The notes under the pieces: model-generated | What the model was told of the DNA's origin: nothing | Seen by the model: the letters and a program-made list of their open reading frames with translations, nothing else | The model's database searches: none | Assembly: GCA_030151135.1 (NCBI GenBank) | Contig: JASLEQ010000383.1 | Location: 1 to 9,991 of the forward strand | DNA length: 9,991 bases | Direction of reading: 5' to 3' | Source of the DNA: Candidatus Sulfotelmatobacter sp. | GTDB taxonomy: Bacteria > Acidobacteriota > Terriglobia > Terriglobales > SbA1 | Position numbers and translations under genes: made by a program | Shown here: positions 1 through 5,307 of the stretch, piece after piece | How positions within the stretch are numbered: the stretch's first letter is position 1 | Layout of the letters: the number at the start of each line of letters is the position of its first letter

Positions 1-134
1 CTTTTTCTGCAAACTCCTGACCGATTCTTGATTTTCACTCACACGAGTGTAAGAACAGGCGGTCAATCCTGCTCCCAATGCCCGCACCGCTGATCTAAAG
101 ATTAGCGTCGCAAAGCAAAGCGAAAAAGCGCAAT

Positions 135-139
135 GGAGG
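135..139 (+). promoter_or_regulatory. ribosome binding site deciding the DUF378 start
   Basis: GGAGG, five bases before the ATG at 145. It overlaps the alternative ATG at 133 and so argues for the downstream start. Confidence 0.7.
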
Positions 140-144
140 AGCAG

Positions 145-384
145 ATGAAAACTTTAGATGTGATCACAACAATATTGTTGATTGTCGGCGGCCTGAACTG
201 GGGCTTGGTGGGGGCTGCAAAGTTCGACCTCGTGGCCGCGATCTTTGGCATGCACTTCGGCGAAACTTCAGCGTTGAGTTCGGCGGTGTACCTGCTGGTT
301 GGACTCTCCGCCGTCTATCAGGCAGCTTCGTTCAAAGCCATTCAACGCCGCTGGGCTCATCAGTCCGCAGTGGCTCATCGCTAG
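145..384 (+). CDS. DUF378 family small membrane protein
   Basis: A protein of 79 residues with two hydrophobic segments. The first, near residues 4-24, carries the 'GGLNWGLVG' signature typical of the DUF378 (YuzA-like) family; the second is near 46-64, after a short loop. The biochemical role of this family is unknown, so none is assigned. I chose the ATG at 145 over the in-frame ATG at 133 because GGAGG at 135-139 then sits five bases before the start, whereas the 133 start would place the ribosome binding site inside the coding sequence. The family is usually about 65-80 residues, which fits. It stands alone, with a terminator just downstream and a convergent ferredoxin gene beyond that. 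The C-terminal tail (residues 65-79) is basic and probably cytoplasmic. Confidence 0.9.
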   Translation: MKTLDVITTILLIVGGLNWGLVGAAKFDLVAAIFGMHFGETSALSSAVYLLVGLSAVYQAASFKAIQRRWAHQSAVAHR

Positions 385-394
385 TCTCAGGGGC

Positions 395-423
395 AGGGAG
401 GTGCCGTCCGCCTCCCTATTTTT
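395..423 (+). terminator. Rho-independent terminator after DUF378 gene
   Basis: AGGGAGG at 395-401 pairs perfectly with CCTCCCT at 411-417. A T.G and a G-C pair can extend the stem inward to a five-base loop. The stem is followed directly by ATTTTT at 418-423. It begins eleven bases after the stop codon and lies between two convergent genes. It is a classic intrinsic terminator for + strand transcription; the T-run is on one side only, so it should not end the ferredoxin transcript equally well. Confidence 0.85.
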
Positions 424-429
424 CCGGCT

Positions 430-831
430 CTACTGTGCGGGAGTGGTCGCTTCTTTTTTGCGCGCAGCCATGGCGGCACGATACTTTTCCGTATGATCGA
501 TCGCCATCGCCTGCATCGCCCCAGCATCTTTCCAGACAAGGCGTTTCACAACTTTCCCATCGCGCAAATGTGAATCTATAATCTCGCCCACATCTTCTGG
601 GTGCACTCGCCGGTACCACACGCCCTTCGGATAGACGACCATCAAGGGTCCTTCGTCGCAAAGTCCCATGCACCCGCAGGTCGTCAGTTGCACCTCGTGA
701 TCAAGATGGCGCGTCTGGATCTCACGATCTAGACGATCGAGAATCTCAAGCGATCGATTCGCGGCACACGACGGCACACCTTCAGGCTTCTGCTGCGTAC
801 AAACGAAAAGATGAATGCGGAATGGCTCCAT
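430..831 (-). CDS. thioredoxin-fold [2Fe-2S] ferredoxin
   Basis: A 133-residue protein of the (2Fe-2S) ferredoxin family with a thioredoxin-like fold (COG3411 type, related to the Aquifex and Azotobacter [2Fe-2S] ferredoxins). The likely cluster ligands are Cys11, Cys22, Cys54 and Cys58, in the family pattern C-X10-C ... C-X3-C. The 'CMGLCDEGP' segment at 54-62 and the following 'VVYPKGVWY' strand are typical. An extra Cys52 lies two residues before the third ligand. No signal peptide is present, so it should act in the cytoplasm as a one-electron carrier; its partner is not visible here. Residues 97-133 form a charged C-terminal extension rich in Lys, Arg and Ala beyond the usual domain. The ATG at 829-831 is preceded by GGGAG seven bases upstream. 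The gene follows the ABC operon on the same strand after a 132-base gap that holds a CRP-like palindrome, so it is probably transcribed on its own. Confidence 0.9.
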   Translation of the reverse strand: MEPFRIHLFVCTQQKPEGVPSCAANRSLEILDRLDREIQTRHLDHEVQLTTCGCMGLCDEGPLMVVYPKGVWYRRVHPEDVGEIIDSHLRDGKVVKRLVWKDAGAMQAMAIDHTEKYRAAMAARKKEATTPAQ

Positions 832-902
832 GCGGATTCTCCCAAACCGATCATCGTAGTCGCCGCACGGTGGCGCTAGCTGGGATGGGAGTCGCGCAGC
901 AC

Positions 903-918
903 TGTGAGTGACATCACT
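903..918. promoter_or_regulatory. possible CRP/FNR-superfamily binding site
   Basis: TGTGA at 903-907, six bases, then TCACT at 914-918: nine of ten positions of the CRP consensus TGTGA-N6-TCACA. An overlapping two-fold element (AGTGA, CA, TCACT at 907-918) shares the right half. The site is centred about 80 bases upstream of the ferredoxin start, within the 832-963 gap, where no clear -35/-10 pair could be found. The match is by eye and no CRP-type regulator is encoded in this window. Confidence 0.3.
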
Positions 919-963
919 GACAGTCGCAGTAGAAAAGTTCGTGTAGTCCGGCCGCGATCTGAC

Positions 964-1884
964 TTAGAGCGATGTGCGATAGCGTCTCAATCGCGCTGCG
1001 CCAAAAATGCACAGCGCTGTAAAGATCAATCCTGCCCACAATCGCGGATTGAGCAGGAAATGAATCGGCATAAGTTGCGTCATCGGATTCGCCGGCCAAT
1101 CCTTCACAAACACAACGGCCGGATCCCCTCCAAGACGGTCTCCCAGGAACTGAAAGAAATAACTCGTATTCCATACAAGCTTCTCCAGTGCCCCGAGCGC
1201 AATCACCGGCAGCGCCGCCCACAGAAACGGCGCGCGTCGCGCCCAGCTCGAAACCAGCAGCATCCATGCATAGAAAGGCGCATACCACAGCCCGTGCACC
1301 GTAATCAGATGGTTCAGCAGCATGATCCACATCTGAATCGGTGACAGCTGCGACCACAGCATTGAAACATGTTCTCCACTGCCCGCCATTGCCGCGCTTT
1401 GAATCAGCAGCATCAGGAACTGCAGCGCCACCGCAATGATCCAGCACAGAAGTTGCAGAATAAGGATTGGAATGCTCGCCTTCGCCAGCACCGTTGTGAG
1501 ATCGGAAACCGGCAGCGACTTCCAGAATAAAATGCTGCGATCGCGCCGCTCCCCGTACAGCGCATCCAGCGCGTAATACGCTCCCACCACGATCCCCACC
1601 GCCATCATCAATCCCGATGCCATGTCGTAGGGCGCAGCCAGTGCATTTCGCTGTTGCATTGCATCCATACCCGAGATCCCGCGCATCTTCGCGATCTCGT
1701 GTCCAAGCGTGACGATAAACCCGAGCAGGAACACCGCTGCCGCGGCCAGCGGCGCGATATATAACGAGCGATATTCCCAGAATTCCCGCCGCACCGCCCA
1801 GTAGAACGACCTCATCGGTGAGCCCGTGGCGCTCGCAAGAACTTGCTCGCCTGCACTGGACATCACATTCGTGCCGCTGTTCAT
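964..1884 (-). CDS. ABC-2 type transporter permease
   Basis: A 306-residue integral membrane protein with about six hydrophobic segments, near residues 41-61, 88-108, 137-163, 185-215, 218-240 and 280-298. The segment 'ALYGERRDRSILFWKSLPVS' after the second membrane span is a recurrent feature of ABC-2 permeases that partner YtrB/NatA-like ATPases. It should form the membrane channel for the ATPase encoded just upstream; the substrate is unknown, but GntR-linked systems of this kind usually act on envelope-active compounds or antibiotics (family knowledge, not shown here). Its ATG at 1882-1884 overlaps the ATPase stop in an ATGA arrangement, and AAGGAG lies seven bases before it, so the two are translationally coupled. 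Internal Met8 or Met24 are possible later starts. No terminator hairpin with a T-run was seen after the stop. Confidence 0.9.
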   Translation of the reverse strand: MNSGTNVMSSAGEQVLASATGSPMRSFYWAVRREFWEYRSLYIAPLAAAAVFLLGFIVTLGHEIAKMRGISGMDAMQQRNALAAPYDMASGLMMAVGIVVGAYYALDALYGERRDRSILFWKSLPVSDLTTVLAKASIPILILQLLCWIIAVALQFLMLLIQSAAMAGSGEHVSMLWSQLSPIQMWIMLLNHLITVHGLWYAPFYAWMLLVSSWARRAPFLWAALPVIALGALEKLVWNTSYFFQFLGDRLGGDPAVVFVKDWPANPMTQLMPIHFLLNPRLWAGLIFTALCIFGAARLRRYRTSL

Positions 1885-2756
1885 TGCCCTGCTCCTTGTC
1901 CGCGCCCGTTCGCGTTTCCCATGACAGCCACAAACAGATCGGCAATGCTCGGTGTCCGCAGGTCTCCAAGTCCCGCGAGTTGTCCCCGGTCCACGCCGGA
2001 GAACAACATGACGGATCTTCCCAGCGCCTGCCTCTCATGCATCGGCTTCAACCCCCTCGCCGCATCGATTTTTTCCGGCGCGACCTTCACTTCCGCATAC
2101 CGCGTCTCGAATTCATCCATGCTCGTATTCAGAACGATCCGTCCGCGCTGGATGAACATCAGGTCCGTCAGCACATCCTGGATCTCGTCCACCTGGTGCG
2201 TTGTCACCACGATAGTACGGCGATGATCGAAATAGTCGTTGAGCAGGGAATCGTAGAACTGCTTGCGATAGAGAATGTCGAGCCCCAGCGTGGGTTCGTC
2301 CAGCACCAGCAGCTTCACATCGAGCGCCATCACCAGCGCCAGGTGGAGCTGCACTACCATCCCTTTCGACAACTCCCGAATCCTGCTCGTCTGCCGGATG
2401 TCCGTCTTGGCCAGGAACGCTTCCGCCTTCGCCCGGCTGAATCGCGGATGCACGCCCTCCACATATCTCAGGGCCTGCGACACTCGCATCCACCGCGGCA
2501 ACACTGCGACGTCGGCCATGAAGCACACATCCCGCATGAGAACATCCCGCTCGCTCCACGGATTTCTCCCCAGAACGTCGAGTTGGCCCTCGTATGAAAT
2601 CAGCCCCAGAATCGCATTCAGCGCCGTGGTCTTTCCCGCGCCATTCGGACCGATCAACCCCAGAATCCGCCCTTCTTCCACCCGCAGATCGACCCCGTCG
2701 AGCGCCACCGTATTTCCAAACGCCTTGCGCAACCCGCGCGCCTCGATGCATGCCAT
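1881..2756 (-). CDS. ABC transporter ATP-binding protein
   Basis: A 291-residue nucleotide-binding subunit. Walker A is GPNGAGKT at 36-43, the signature motif is LSKGM at 129-133 instead of LSGGQ, Walker B is LLVLDEP at 149-155, the D-loop is GLD at 158-160, and the switch histidine is H187 in 'TTHQ'. The Q-loop position appears to be Asp82 in 'CFMADVAVLP' rather than glutamine. The ATPase core ends near residue 215; the last 75 residues form the C-terminal domain seen in BcrA/NatA/YtrB-like exporters. Its start lies three bases after the GntR stop, with GGAGGAG nine bases upstream, and its stop overlaps the permease start. This gene order (GntR regulator, ATPase, permease) matches the YtrAB type, which supports an ATP-driven exporter working with the adjacent permease. 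Confidence 0.94.
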   Translation of the reverse strand: MACIEARGLRKAFGNTVALDGVDLRVEEGRILGLIGPNGAGKTTALNAILGLISYEGQLDVLGRNPWSERDVLMRDVCFMADVAVLPRWMRVSQALRYVEGVHPRFSRAKAEAFLAKTDIRQTSRIRELSKGMVVQLHLALVMALDVKLLVLDEPTLGLDILYRKQFYDSLLNDYFDHRRTIVVTTHQVDEIQDVLTDLMFIQRGRIVLNTSMDEFETRYAEVKVAPEKIDAARGLKPMHERQALGRSVMLFSGVDRGQLAGLGDLRTPSIADLFVAVMGNANGRGQGAGQ

Positions 2757-2759
2757 GGT

Positions 2760-3176
2760 TCAGCGCTCCTCCCGTCGCCCGGCTTTTCCCGTGCCCGGCG
2801 TAGATGTCTTCGCCGCGCGTCCATTGCCCGCGCCATCCAACAGTTCTTCCGCTTTCAATCCCAGTCGCAGGATCGTCGCCTGCACCCGCGGCCATTCCTC
2901 GGCCAGAAATTTCTCGCGCTCTCCGCGCAGCAAAAGATTCCGCGCCCCATCTTTAACGAACATACCCAGCCCTCGCCGCTTCTCGACCAGTTCCTCGTCG
3001 ACCAGTTCCTGGTAACCCTTCAGGACCGTCAGCGGATTCACCCGGTATTCCGCCGAGACGTTGCGCACGGACGGCAGGGGATCGCCCTCCTTCAGCACGC
3101 CGTCCAGGATCATCGCGACCACTCGATCGCGAAGCTGGCGGTATATCGGTTGACTATCGTTCCATTCACGATCCAT
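2760..3176 (-). CDS. GntR family regulator, YtrA subfamily
   Basis: A 138-residue transcriptional regulator. Residues 9-75 form the GntR winged helix-turn-helix: 'PIYRQLRDRVVAMILDG' is the first helix region, 'GDPLPSVR' at 31-38 is the family signature, and 'VNPLTVLKGYQELV' at 46-59 is the recognition helix. Only about 60 residues follow, ending in a charged Gly/Arg/Lys-rich tail. This lacks the large FCD, UTRA or aminotransferase domains of other GntR proteins and is diagnostic of the short YtrA type, which usually controls an adjacent ABC transporter. There is no good Shine-Dalgarno before the ATG, suggesting low expression. No separate promoter was seen in the 95 bases upstream, which hold a strong hairpin, so it is probably read from the promoter at 3876-3904 together with the DUF1579-like gene. 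It is the best candidate to bind the palindrome there. Confidence 0.93.
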   Translation of the reverse strand: MDREWNDSQPIYRQLRDRVVAMILDGVLKEGDPLPSVRNVSAEYRVNPLTVLKGYQELVDEELVEKRRGLGMFVKDGARNLLLRGEREKFLAEEWPRVQATILRLGLKAEELLDGAGNGRAAKTSTPGTGKAGRREER

Positions 3177-3209
3177 AAGGGGTTCTCAATCGGTCATGCA
3201 GGGCGGGTG

Positions 3210-3242
3210 CCCCACTTCTGGCGGATTTTGCCAGAGGTGGGG
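3210..3242. repeat. strong inverted repeat between DUF1579-like and GntR genes
   Basis: CCCCACTTCTGGC at 3210-3222 and GCCAGAGGTGGGG at 3230-3242 form a 13-bp stem with one non-Watson-Crick position (C.A on the + strand, G.T on the - strand) and a seven-base loop. No T-run follows on either side, so it is not a typical intrinsic terminator. It lies between the stop of the exported protein gene and the start of the repressor gene, on what is probably one transcript. It could be an mRNA stabiliser or processing site that separates expression of the two genes, or a copy of a dispersed palindromic repeat. I recall similar 'GTGCCCCA...TGGGG' hairpins in acidobacterial intergenic DNA, but could not check this. 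Confidence 0.7.
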
Positions 3243-3271
3243 ATTCTCGCATCTCGCCCATTCGATCCACA

Positions 3272-3808
3272 TTAATTCACTCGCTTCAAATCCATATGCG
3301 CGTGCATTAGTTTGTCCCCGGGCATCAGGAACGTCCAATCCTCCGTGTGATGGTTTGCATCCACTACAGTGAACGTCGAGTGCTGCATGTGCCCGTATTG
3401 CGAACTTCCCGAGACATCCACGAAGTCAAAATCAAGCGTCTTGTCGTCGATCAATGGCTTCGCCGTCATCCGCGGACGATTTCCCGCATCGCAATAATGC
3501 ACCAGCGTCAGGTGGTCCGAGTCCACGTAAAACATCGTCACTGGATGGTCATACTTCCCGGGATCCAGCGGTGTTCCGGCTGCCTGCATCTCGTGCACCA
3601 GCACATTTCCTCGCGACGTCACCCGCATCGACACGTGGATTTTGTCGCCGCCCATCCCCTCCATCGGTGGCGTCACCGCCACCACTCCCTCCCATTCCCC
3701 GGCAAGGGTCTTCATTTTTTCAAACGACTTCTGCCCATCCGACTGGGCAAGAGCCACGGTAGAAAGCGCGATTACAGCCAGCCACAGCGAGTAGCGAACG
3801 GATTTCAT
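3272..3808 (-). CDS. exported DUF1579-like protein
   Basis: A 178-residue protein with a signal peptide: basic start 'MKSVR', hydrophobic core at 8-20, probable cleavage after Ala21 (ALA-Q). The mature part opens with 'MKTLAGEWEG', a motif typical of DUF1579 and related lipocalin-like beta-barrel proteins, and consists of alternating beta strands ('MFYVDSDHLTLVHYC', 'STFTVVDANHHTEDWTFLMPG'). It should act in the periplasm; no catalytic residues are evident, and a ligand-binding role is only a guess. There is a single Cys in the mature part. The ATG at 3806-3808 has AAGGAG seven bases upstream. It is the first gene after the palindrome-bearing promoter and is followed after 95 bases by the GntR-ABC genes, so it probably belongs to the same regulated unit. 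The family assignment is from motif memory. Confidence 0.85.
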   Translation of the reverse strand: MKSVRYSLWLAVIALSTVALAQSDGQKSFEKMKTLAGEWEGVVAVTPPMEGMGGDKIHVSMRVTSRGNVLVHEMQAAGTPLDPGKYDHPVTMFYVDSDHLTLVHYCDAGNRPRMTAKPLIDDKTLDFDFVDVSGSSQYGHMQHSTFTVVDANHHTEDWTFLMPGDKLMHAHMDLKRVN

Positions 3809-3815
3809 GGTCCTT

Positions 3816-3821
3816 CTCCTT
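3816..3821 (-). promoter_or_regulatory. ribosome binding site of the DUF1579-like gene
   Basis: AAGGAG on the minus strand, seven bases before the ATG at 3806-3808. This fixes the start and shows that the leader from the promoter is about 60 bases long. Confidence 0.7.
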
Positions 3822-3871
3822 GAATGTCATTTCGAGGGCCGAATCTTCGCGCGTCAGACCGGCTCGAATGG

Positions 3872-3897
3872 TAGTGTTATAGTCATGTATAACACTA
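3872..3897. promoter_or_regulatory. perfect palindromic operator, probable GntR/YtrA site
   Basis: TAGTGTTATA at 3872-3881 and TATAACACTA at 3888-3897 are perfect reverse complements separated by six bases. The half-sites read GTGT...ACAC, the outer bases typical of YtrA-type GntR operators (AGTGTA and TACACT half-sites in Bacillus, known from the literature). The palindrome covers the -10 box and almost all of the spacer of the promoter at 3876-3904, the position expected for a repressor. That the GntR protein encoded 0.7 kb downstream is the ligand is inference. Confidence 0.8.
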
Positions 3898-3904
3898 AAG
3901 TCAA
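3876..3904 (-). promoter_or_regulatory. sigma70-type promoter of the DUF1579-GntR-ABC unit
   Basis: On the minus strand, TTGACT (3904-3899) is followed by exactly 17 bases and TATAAC (3881-3876): five of six matches in each box at ideal spacing. Transcription should start near 3869, giving a leader of about 60 bases before the ATG at 3808. It is the best promoter in the window, and is overlapped by the palindrome at 3872-3897, so it is probably strong and repressed. Confidence 0.8.
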
Positions 3905-3920
3905 GGAAAATTTTGAACGC

Positions 3921-3976
3921 AAAAAACGAGGATCAGGCGGTCATGGCCGACCGGCACACACAAACAAACGACCGCC
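3921..3976 (-). terminator. terminator-like alternative hairpins after the M42 gene
   Basis: GGCGGTC at 3936-3942 can pair perfectly with GACCGCC at 3970-3976, or its CGGTC with the nearer GACCG at 3949-3953; the two pairings exclude each other. On the minus strand the structure is followed, after about nine bases, by TTTTTT (AAAAAA at 3921-3926 on +). It lies in the 3905-4036 gap downstream of the peptidase stop. The distance from stem to T-run is long for an intrinsic terminator, so the call is tentative. The gap also holds a 19-base purine run at 3985-4003 and no gene. Confidence 0.35.
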
Positions 3977-4036
3977 CGCACAATAAAGAAGAAAAGAAAG
4001 AAGTTCTGCCGCCGCAGTCTCTATCCGCCCAGCGAC

Positions 4037-5167
4037 TCAGGGTTCAAACTTCTTGATGCTTGCCACATTCGCCGCATCCAGCTTCTTCAATACCGCAACC
4101 AGCAAATCGACAGTCCGATCGAAATCGCTGCGATCAATGATCCCGTTGTGCGTATGCGTATACCGCGCGGGAACCAGCAGGGTCGTGACCGGAACGCCGG
4201 TCTTATTCAGCTTGATCGCCCCAGCGTCATCTCCGAAGCCCGGCACAAAATCGAACTGCAGCGGCACACGAATCTCGGCCGCAGTCTGCTTCACAAAATC
4301 GACCAGCTTGTGGTTTGGCAGTTCGCTGAAGCTGTAGAGCATCATGCCCGGTCCGCCGCCCAGCGTTTCCTGGGACGCCTCGGCCTCGGTGCCCGGCAAG
4401 TCGTTCGGGATCCCAACTTCCAGCGCAATCCCAATATCGGGATCGATGATCCGCGCCGAGGTCTGCGCACCGCGCATCTCAATGCTGCCTTCCTCCTGCA
4501 CCGTCGCGGCATAAAAAATCTGGTTGGGATGCGATTCATGCGCCAGCCGTCTCATCGCTTCGAGGATCACCGCGCAACCCACGCGATCGTCCCACGCTTT
4601 TCCCAGATACCGCTGGTTCGCCAGCACCTTGAAATCGGAAACCGGGACCACAGGATCACCCGGCGAAATGCCGAGCGCCTCCACGTCCGCTGCATTCTTT
4701 GCCCCGATATCGATATACAGCGCGCGACCGGGATCCACCGGTCGTCCATTTTGATGCGGAGCGATATGCGCATCCCACAGCGCCGTAATCCCAGTCACCG
4801 GGCCTTTCGATCCGATCACCACCCAGCGCTGGTCGGGCAGTGCAGCGTCAAGCCAATATCCCAGCATCTGCATGCTGAGATACCCATCGGGCCGGATGTG
4901 GCGCACCATGCCGCCCAGTTCATCCATGTGCGCATCAATCATGATGCGCGGGCCAGAATGCCCCTGCTGCGCGATGACTGAACCTAAGCCGTCGAACGAA
5001 ACGTTATCGGCCATGGGCCGCATCTGCTCCGCCATCAATTTGCGCACTGCATCTTCGGCACCGGGTACGCCGGGAGCTTCGCTCAGCTGCTTTAACAATT
5101 CAACGACGCGGTCTTGCGCATGCGCCGCCACCGACAGGACAAGAAAAATTACCAATTTGCGTAGCAT
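4037..5167 (-). CDS. exported M42-type metalloaminopeptidase
   Basis: A 376-residue zinc-dependent peptidase of the M42 (CelM/FrvX/TET) type within clan MH. Likely metal and catalytic residues: His80 and Asp82 in 'DAHMDELGG', Asp193 in 'WDDRVG', catalytic Glu225 and ligand Glu226 in 'QEEGS', Glu250 in 'IALEVG' where the family normally has Asp, and His338 in 'RYTHTHNG'. I start it at the ATG at 5165-5167, because that gives the signal peptide 'MLRKLVIFLVLSVAAHAQ' (cleavage likely after Ala17). A longer reading from 5242 would add 25 residues in front of the signal peptide and begins inside a palindrome. No good Shine-Dalgarno is seen. M42 enzymes are usually cytoplasmic, so export to the periplasm is unusual and suggests scavenging of extracellular peptides. 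The gene stands alone, divergent from the kinase gene. Confidence 0.9.
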   Translation of the reverse strand: MLRKLVIFLVLSVAAHAQDRVVELLKQLSEAPGVPGAEDAVRKLMAEQMRPMADNVSFDGLGSVIAQQGHSGPRIMIDAHMDELGGMVRHIRPDGYLSMQMLGYWLDAALPDQRWVVIGSKGPVTGITALWDAHIAPHQNGRPVDPGRALYIDIGAKNAADVEALGISPGDPVVPVSDFKVLANQRYLGKAWDDRVGCAVILEAMRRLAHESHPNQIFYAATVQEEGSIEMRGAQTSARIIDPDIGIALEVGIPNDLPGTEAEASQETLGGGPGMMLYSFSELPNHKLVDFVKQTAAEIRVPLQFDFVPGFGDDAGAIKLNKTGVPVTTLLVPARYTHTHNGIIDRSDFDRTVDLLVAVLKKLDAANVASIKKFEP

Positions 5168-5229
5168 AGGATTTTTATGTGTTGCCGAGAAGGCTACATG
5201 CATGCGGCAGTTGATCGCAACTCCGGAAC

Positions 5230-5242
5230 ATGGTCGGACCAT
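5230..5242. promoter_or_regulatory. FadR/GntR-type palindrome between divergent genes
   Basis: ATGGTC, G, GACCAT: a perfect 13-bp palindrome whose core TGGTCGGACCA (5231-5241) fits the FadR consensus TGGTCNGACCA exactly and the wider FadR-subfamily pattern TGGT-N3-ACCA. It lies 62 bases upstream of the preferred M42 start and 65 bases upstream of the preferred kinase start, where it could control either or both. The palindrome itself creates an ATG on each strand, which explains why both flanking reading frames can be extended to it. No FadR-like protein is encoded in the window. Confidence 0.45.
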
Positions 5243-5307
5243 TCCAGCGCCATGTTAGAGTAGGGCAACGCTACGCGTTATCCTCATCACCGCCTTACCC
5301 GATCAGC

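Noticed and set aside
1..42. Possible minus-strand gene starting with GTG at 42 and leaving the left edge (reads M-S-E-N-Q-E-S...)
   Set aside because: Only 14 codons are visible, there is no ribosome binding site near the GTG, and nothing tells it from chance.
28..56. Possible promoter for the DUF378 gene (TTGATT with a weak -10 near 50-56)
   Set aside because: The -10 box matches at only about half its positions; a single GTGTAAG at 47-53 resembles the response regulator repeat unit but has no partner 11 bp away.
914..2038. 374-residue minus-strand open frame
   Set aside because: It overlaps the permease and the end of the ATPase in another frame; its composition is Gly/Arg/Cys-rich with no motif, while the overlapping permease and ATPase have clear family features.
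1818..2597. 259-residue plus-strand open frame
   Set aside because: It is antisense to the ABC ATPase, rich in His, Arg and Gln as expected of a high-GC shadow frame, and has no motif.
2113..2895. 260-residue minus-strand open frame
   Set aside because: It is a shifted frame across the ATPase and GntR genes; both overlapped genes have complete motifs, and this one is Gly/Ala/Arg-rich without domains.
4148..4981. 277-residue plus-strand open frame
   Set aside because: It is antisense to the M42 peptidase, whose active-site motifs are intact; composition is typical of a shadow frame.
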